Positions 61,318 to 64,000 of a DNA stretch of 64,000 bases are shown piece after piece; the stretch's first letter is position 1, and each line of letters begins with the position of its first letter. This stretch comes from Bacteroidales bacterium UBA5833 (GTDB taxonomy: Bacteria > Bacteroidota > Bacteroidia > Bacteroidales > Lentimicrobiaceae). The DNA lies in contig DJGZ01000067.1 of the NCBI GenBank assembly GCA_002433025.1, forward strand, positions 5,683 to 69,682. The letters are read 5' to 3'. A program made the position numbers and the translations under genes. The notes under the pieces were generated by a model. The model saw only the letters and a list, made by a program, of their open reading frames with translations. It was not told the DNA's origin and made no database searches.

Positions 61318-61598
61318 CTGGCAAAGTGGATTAGGTTATTCGGCAGCATTTAACAATCCTGCTTCAGAGAATGAACGGCTGCCGGTAAGGAACAGCCGCT
61401 GAATTATTTCTGAAAAGATTTAACGCTTTCGAAGTGTAAAGTTAAATACAAAAATCAGAAATGCAATAGGTGTAAATACTGATTTTTTATCAAATTATTG
61501 TGAATTATCAATGCGTACAATCACTTATAAGGTGAAACACCTTTAAGCACAGGCCTTTAATTAAAGATTTCCTGTATTTGCAAATGTTTCGGGTGCAT

Positions 61599-63602
61599 TT
61601 AAAATTCAAGTTGTTCAGGATTGGAAACCGGAGCCTGGCAGACTGTTCCGATGCATTGGTATATCATGGTTTTATCTTCATTAGCCCTGTTTTCGAAGAC
61701 CGGGAGGGCAGATAATGCATTGGCGGCAGCAATCAGCACGTTTGCATTCAGTTTCGGGAAAAGAGATCTGGCATATTCAAAGGCTTCTGGGCCGGTGATC
61801 ACCAGGGTGCGGATGCCTGAGGCAAGCAGCATGGCCGATGATGCCCAGCAGGCATAAGCCTGGGGATAGGCAAGTATCCGTGCCTGCATCCGCCGGACCA
61901 TACTTTCGGCCCGGCTGATATAAGCATTATCCGAAAAGTAATGGCCCAGATAAAGCAACACCTTCGACATAACGGCATTGCCTGAAGGCTCAACCCCGTC
62001 GGTGGTCTCGATTACCCGCATTATTTCCGGCCCGCTTCCGTCATTTTCAGCTGAAAACCAGAAGAAGGGGGAGCCTTCATTGCCAAAAGCGCGCAGCACG
62101 GTGTCAGTCAGCCGTTTTGCCCTGTGCAGCCAATCTTCGTCAAAACATGCCTGGTACAGCGTGATATATGCTTCAGCCAGGTATGCATAGTCATTGAGCA
62201 CTCCCGCGATTCTGGCGTTTCCGTTTTTCCATGTGCGCAGCAGGCTGCCATCTTGCTGAATCATTTCATCAGCGGTAAACCGGGCCGCTTTCAGCGCGGC
62301 ATCGAGCCAGGGCTGGTGCAGCGTTACCCGGTATGCGTCGGTATAGGCCTTGATCATCAGGCTGTTCCATGAAGTCAGGATTTTATCGTCCAGCCCCGGC
62401 CTTACCCTTTCGCCCCGTTCTTTCAGCATTTGGGCCGAAGCCATGCGCACCAGCTGTTTCAACTCTTCTGCGCTGAGGTGCTGCCTTGAGGCAAAAACCT
62501 CATCGGTGAGCGGCCGCAGCAGGATGTTACGTCCGTTTTCCCACCGACCTTCCCGATCGATTCCCCAGTATTCCGACAGCAATTCACCGTATTCAGGCAG
62601 TATTTTCATGATTTCGTCCCTGGTCCATACATAATACCTTCCTTCTTCCCCTTCGCTGTCGGCATCGAGCGCTGCATAGAATGCACCTTCAGGTGAAGCG
62701 AGTTCGCGTTCCGCAAAGGTGAACGTTTGCCGGATGATGTCGGACAACTCTTCGCTGCCGCTGACGCGACAGGCTTTAGCATACAATGAAATAAGCTGGG
62801 CGTTGTCGTACAGCATTTTTTCAAAGTGGGGGACTTTCCAGTGCGCATCGGTGCTGTAGCGTGCGAATCCTCCGCCTATCTGATCGTAAATACCTCCGCT
62901 TGCCATGGCTTTCAGCGTTTTGAGTACATGGGCGAGGGCTTCTTTTCTGCGAGAGAGGTCGTAATAATCCAGCACAAATTGCCATACCCCTGGCATGGGA
63001 AATTTCGGGGCGCCTGTCATCCCGCCGTTTACGTCGTCGAACCGCAATGAAAGCTGCTCATAGGTCTCATCAAGAAAAGCACGGTCGATGCCGGAGAGGT
63101 TGGATGGCGCTTCCACCATGTTCTGTCCGCTGATGCCTTCCATAAGCCTTGAAGCCTGTACCTTTAGTTCGTCATGGTTTTTTTGATACAGGTCTGATAT
63201 CTGGGTCAGCAGCTCGGTCCATTGCGCGGGCCTGAAGTAGGTTCCGCCCCAGAACGGACTGCCGTCGGGCAAAGCAAAGCAGTTGAGCGGCCATCCTCCG
63301 CTGTTGTGCAGCAACTGAACGGCATTCATGTAAAGCAGGTCCACATCCGGACGCTCCTCACGGTCAACCTTCACACACACAAACAGCCGGTTCATCACCT
63401 CCGCAATCTCAGGTTTGCTGAAACTCTCATGCTCCATTACATGACACCAATGGCAGGCCGAATAACCTATGCTGATCAGTAAAGGCCGGTTGCTGCGGCG
63501 TGCATCGGCAAACGCTTCCTCCCCGTAAGGATACCAGTTAACCGGATTGTGGGCATGCTGAAGCAGATAGGGGCTGGTTTCGTTGATCAGTCGGTTGGGC
63601 AT
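61599..63602 (-). CDS. thioredoxin-domain protein of the YyaL/SSP411 (DUF255) family
   Basis: 667 residues. The N-terminal DUF255 thioredoxin-like domain starts MPNRLINETSPYLLQHAHNP, and contains GYSACHWCHVMEHESF (CxxC at about residues 50-53) and KVDREERPDVD. The C-terminal two thirds form an (alpha/alpha)6 barrel related to N-acylglucosamine 2-epimerases, with MLYDNAQLISLYAKA and GVEPSGNAVMSKVL. The family is widespread (human SPATA20, B. subtilis YyaL) but its reaction is not established. Length is normal. Probably monocistronic; no linked gene. Confidence 0.93.
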   Translation of the reverse strand: MPNRLINETSPYLLQHAHNPVNWYPYGEEAFADARRSNRPLLISIGYSACHWCHVMEHESFSKPEIAEVMNRLFVCVKVDREERPDVDLLYMNAVQLLHNSGGWPLNCFALPDGSPFWGGTYFRPAQWTELLTQISDLYQKNHDELKVQASRLMEGISGQNMVEAPSNLSGIDRAFLDETYEQLSLRFDDVNGGMTGAPKFPMPGVWQFVLDYYDLSRRKEALAHVLKTLKAMASGGIYDQIGGGFARYSTDAHWKVPHFEKMLYDNAQLISLYAKACRVSGSEELSDIIRQTFTFAERELASPEGAFYAALDADSEGEEGRYYVWTRDEIMKILPEYGELLSEYWGIDREGRWENGRNILLRPLTDEVFASRQHLSAEELKQLVRMASAQMLKERGERVRPGLDDKILTSWNSLMIKAYTDAYRVTLHQPWLDAALKAARFTADEMIQQDGSLLRTWKNGNARIAGVLNDYAYLAEAYITLYQACFDEDWLHRAKRLTDTVLRAFGNEGSPFFWFSAENDGSGPEIMRVIETTDGVEPSGNAVMSKVLLYLGHYFSDNAYISRAESMVRRMQARILAYPQAYACWASSAMLLASGIRTLVITGPEAFEYARSLFPKLNANVLIAAANALSALPVFENRANEDKTMIYQCIGTVCQAPVSNPEQLEF

Positions 63603-63811
63603 AATTGTCAGAAGGTTGTATGGTGGCTGGTGTTATTAACAAGGTTTTACCCCCGAGTGTTTAATGGCTGGTGAGAAACGATTCAAATACATTCATTTCT
63701 TATCTCTGGAAGCATATGATCCGCCAATGGCGGGTAAATTACAAAATTTATGGCAATAATATAAATCCGGAGGATTCGGATGAGCGGAGAAAAGGATCAG
63801 CAATGTGAAAC

Positions 63812-64000
63812 AGACGTGCCCGGACGGGCCGGTAATCCAGGTTCACTCTGTATTTCTATAGACATGCGACCCCTCCGGGGTCGGTAATCCTGGTTTACTC
63901 TGTATTTCTATAGATATGCGACCCCTCCGGGGTCGGTAATCCTGGTTTGCTCTGTATTTCTATAGACATGCGGCCCGCCGGGGTCGGTAAACCATGTTCA
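63812..64000. repeat. 52-bp palindromic tandem repeat running off the window end
   Basis: Units begin at about 63812 (degenerate), 63864, 63916 and 63968, each exactly 52 bases apart. Each contains a GC-rich palindrome (CGACCCC-TC-CGGGGTCG in units 2 and 3) and the constant tail GTAATCC followed by TCTGTATTTCTATAGA. The fourth unit is cut by the end. Together with the gene-free stretch 63603-63811 this is non-coding. Dispersed blocks of this sort are common in Bacteroidota intergenic regions. Confidence 0.85.

Noticed and set aside
63812..64000. CRISPR array
   Set aside because: The 52-bp units repeat in full, with no variable spacers.

Overview
The window looks like a chromosomal segment of a Bacteroidota bacterium of the Bacteroidales or Marinilabiliales type. 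The support is internal: several promoters fit the phylum-specific pattern TTG-N19-TAnnTTTG, Shine-Dalgarno sequences are largely absent, several exported proteins end in type IX secretion (T9SS) sorting domains, and the surface vitamin B12 proteins BtuG and BtuH are present. No species can be named from the sequence.

Layout. 1-4200: a split saccharopine-pathway lysine catabolism pair (left gene cut by the window edge), a beta-carbonic anhydrase, an SPFH-domain membrane protein and tRNA-Asp(GTC) with its own promoter and terminator. 4200-17600: a visibly AT-richer defence island directly downstream of the tRNA. It holds a type I restriction-modification system (hsdM, hsdS, a half-size HsdS-like protein, hsdR, and a YgjP-type metallopeptidase coupled to hsdR). 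Interspersed are an AlbA/Schlafen-type ATP-binding protein, an AbiE-like toxin-antitoxin pair, a metallophosphoesterase, a DUF2188 gene broken by a TGA codon, and a REP-associated transposase (RAYT) with REP-like hairpins inside its own reading frame. 17600-18486: decayed sequence. 18487-26600: a T9SS-exported protein, then a minus-strand operon with an amino-sugar kinase/RapZ fusion, a tiny zinc-ribbon protein, an unknown protein, a MurU-like nucleotidyltransferase and an AddB-like nuclease; then a plus-strand ferritin-like protein. 26780-33195: a lipoprotein alpha-2-macroglobulin with an intact thioester motif, coupled to a membrane protein with an HEYGH motif.

33969-46118 is the most unusual region: a chaperone-usher-like surface fibre locus. 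It has three DUF4402 pilin-like proteins, a PapD-like chaperone, a 2142-residue multi-domain adhesin with a T9SS sorting tail, and an usher-like outer-membrane protein carrying a C-terminal SPOR domain. The chaperone-adhesin-pilin-usher genes are tightly packed, and the two other pilins lie just upstream, each followed by a terminator. A chaperone-usher fibre combined with a T9SS adhesin and a peptidoglycan-binding usher is not a standard Bacteroidota arrangement and is the best candidate here for an undescribed system.

46520-53800 is a plus-strand purine/xanthine catabolism cluster: xdhC, two xanthine-dehydrogenase-type subunits, ygeY and ygeW, mostly overlapping by ATGA or TGATG, and closed by a terminator. 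53816-54397 is a short PepSY-TM protein. 54472-60678 is a cobalamin uptake locus: promoter, class-typical B12 riboswitch, a DUF6580 membrane protein, BtuH, BtuB and BtuG. The window closes with an acylphosphatase-like protein, a thioredoxin-domain YyaL/SSP411-type protein, and 52-bp palindromic tandem repeats that run off the end.
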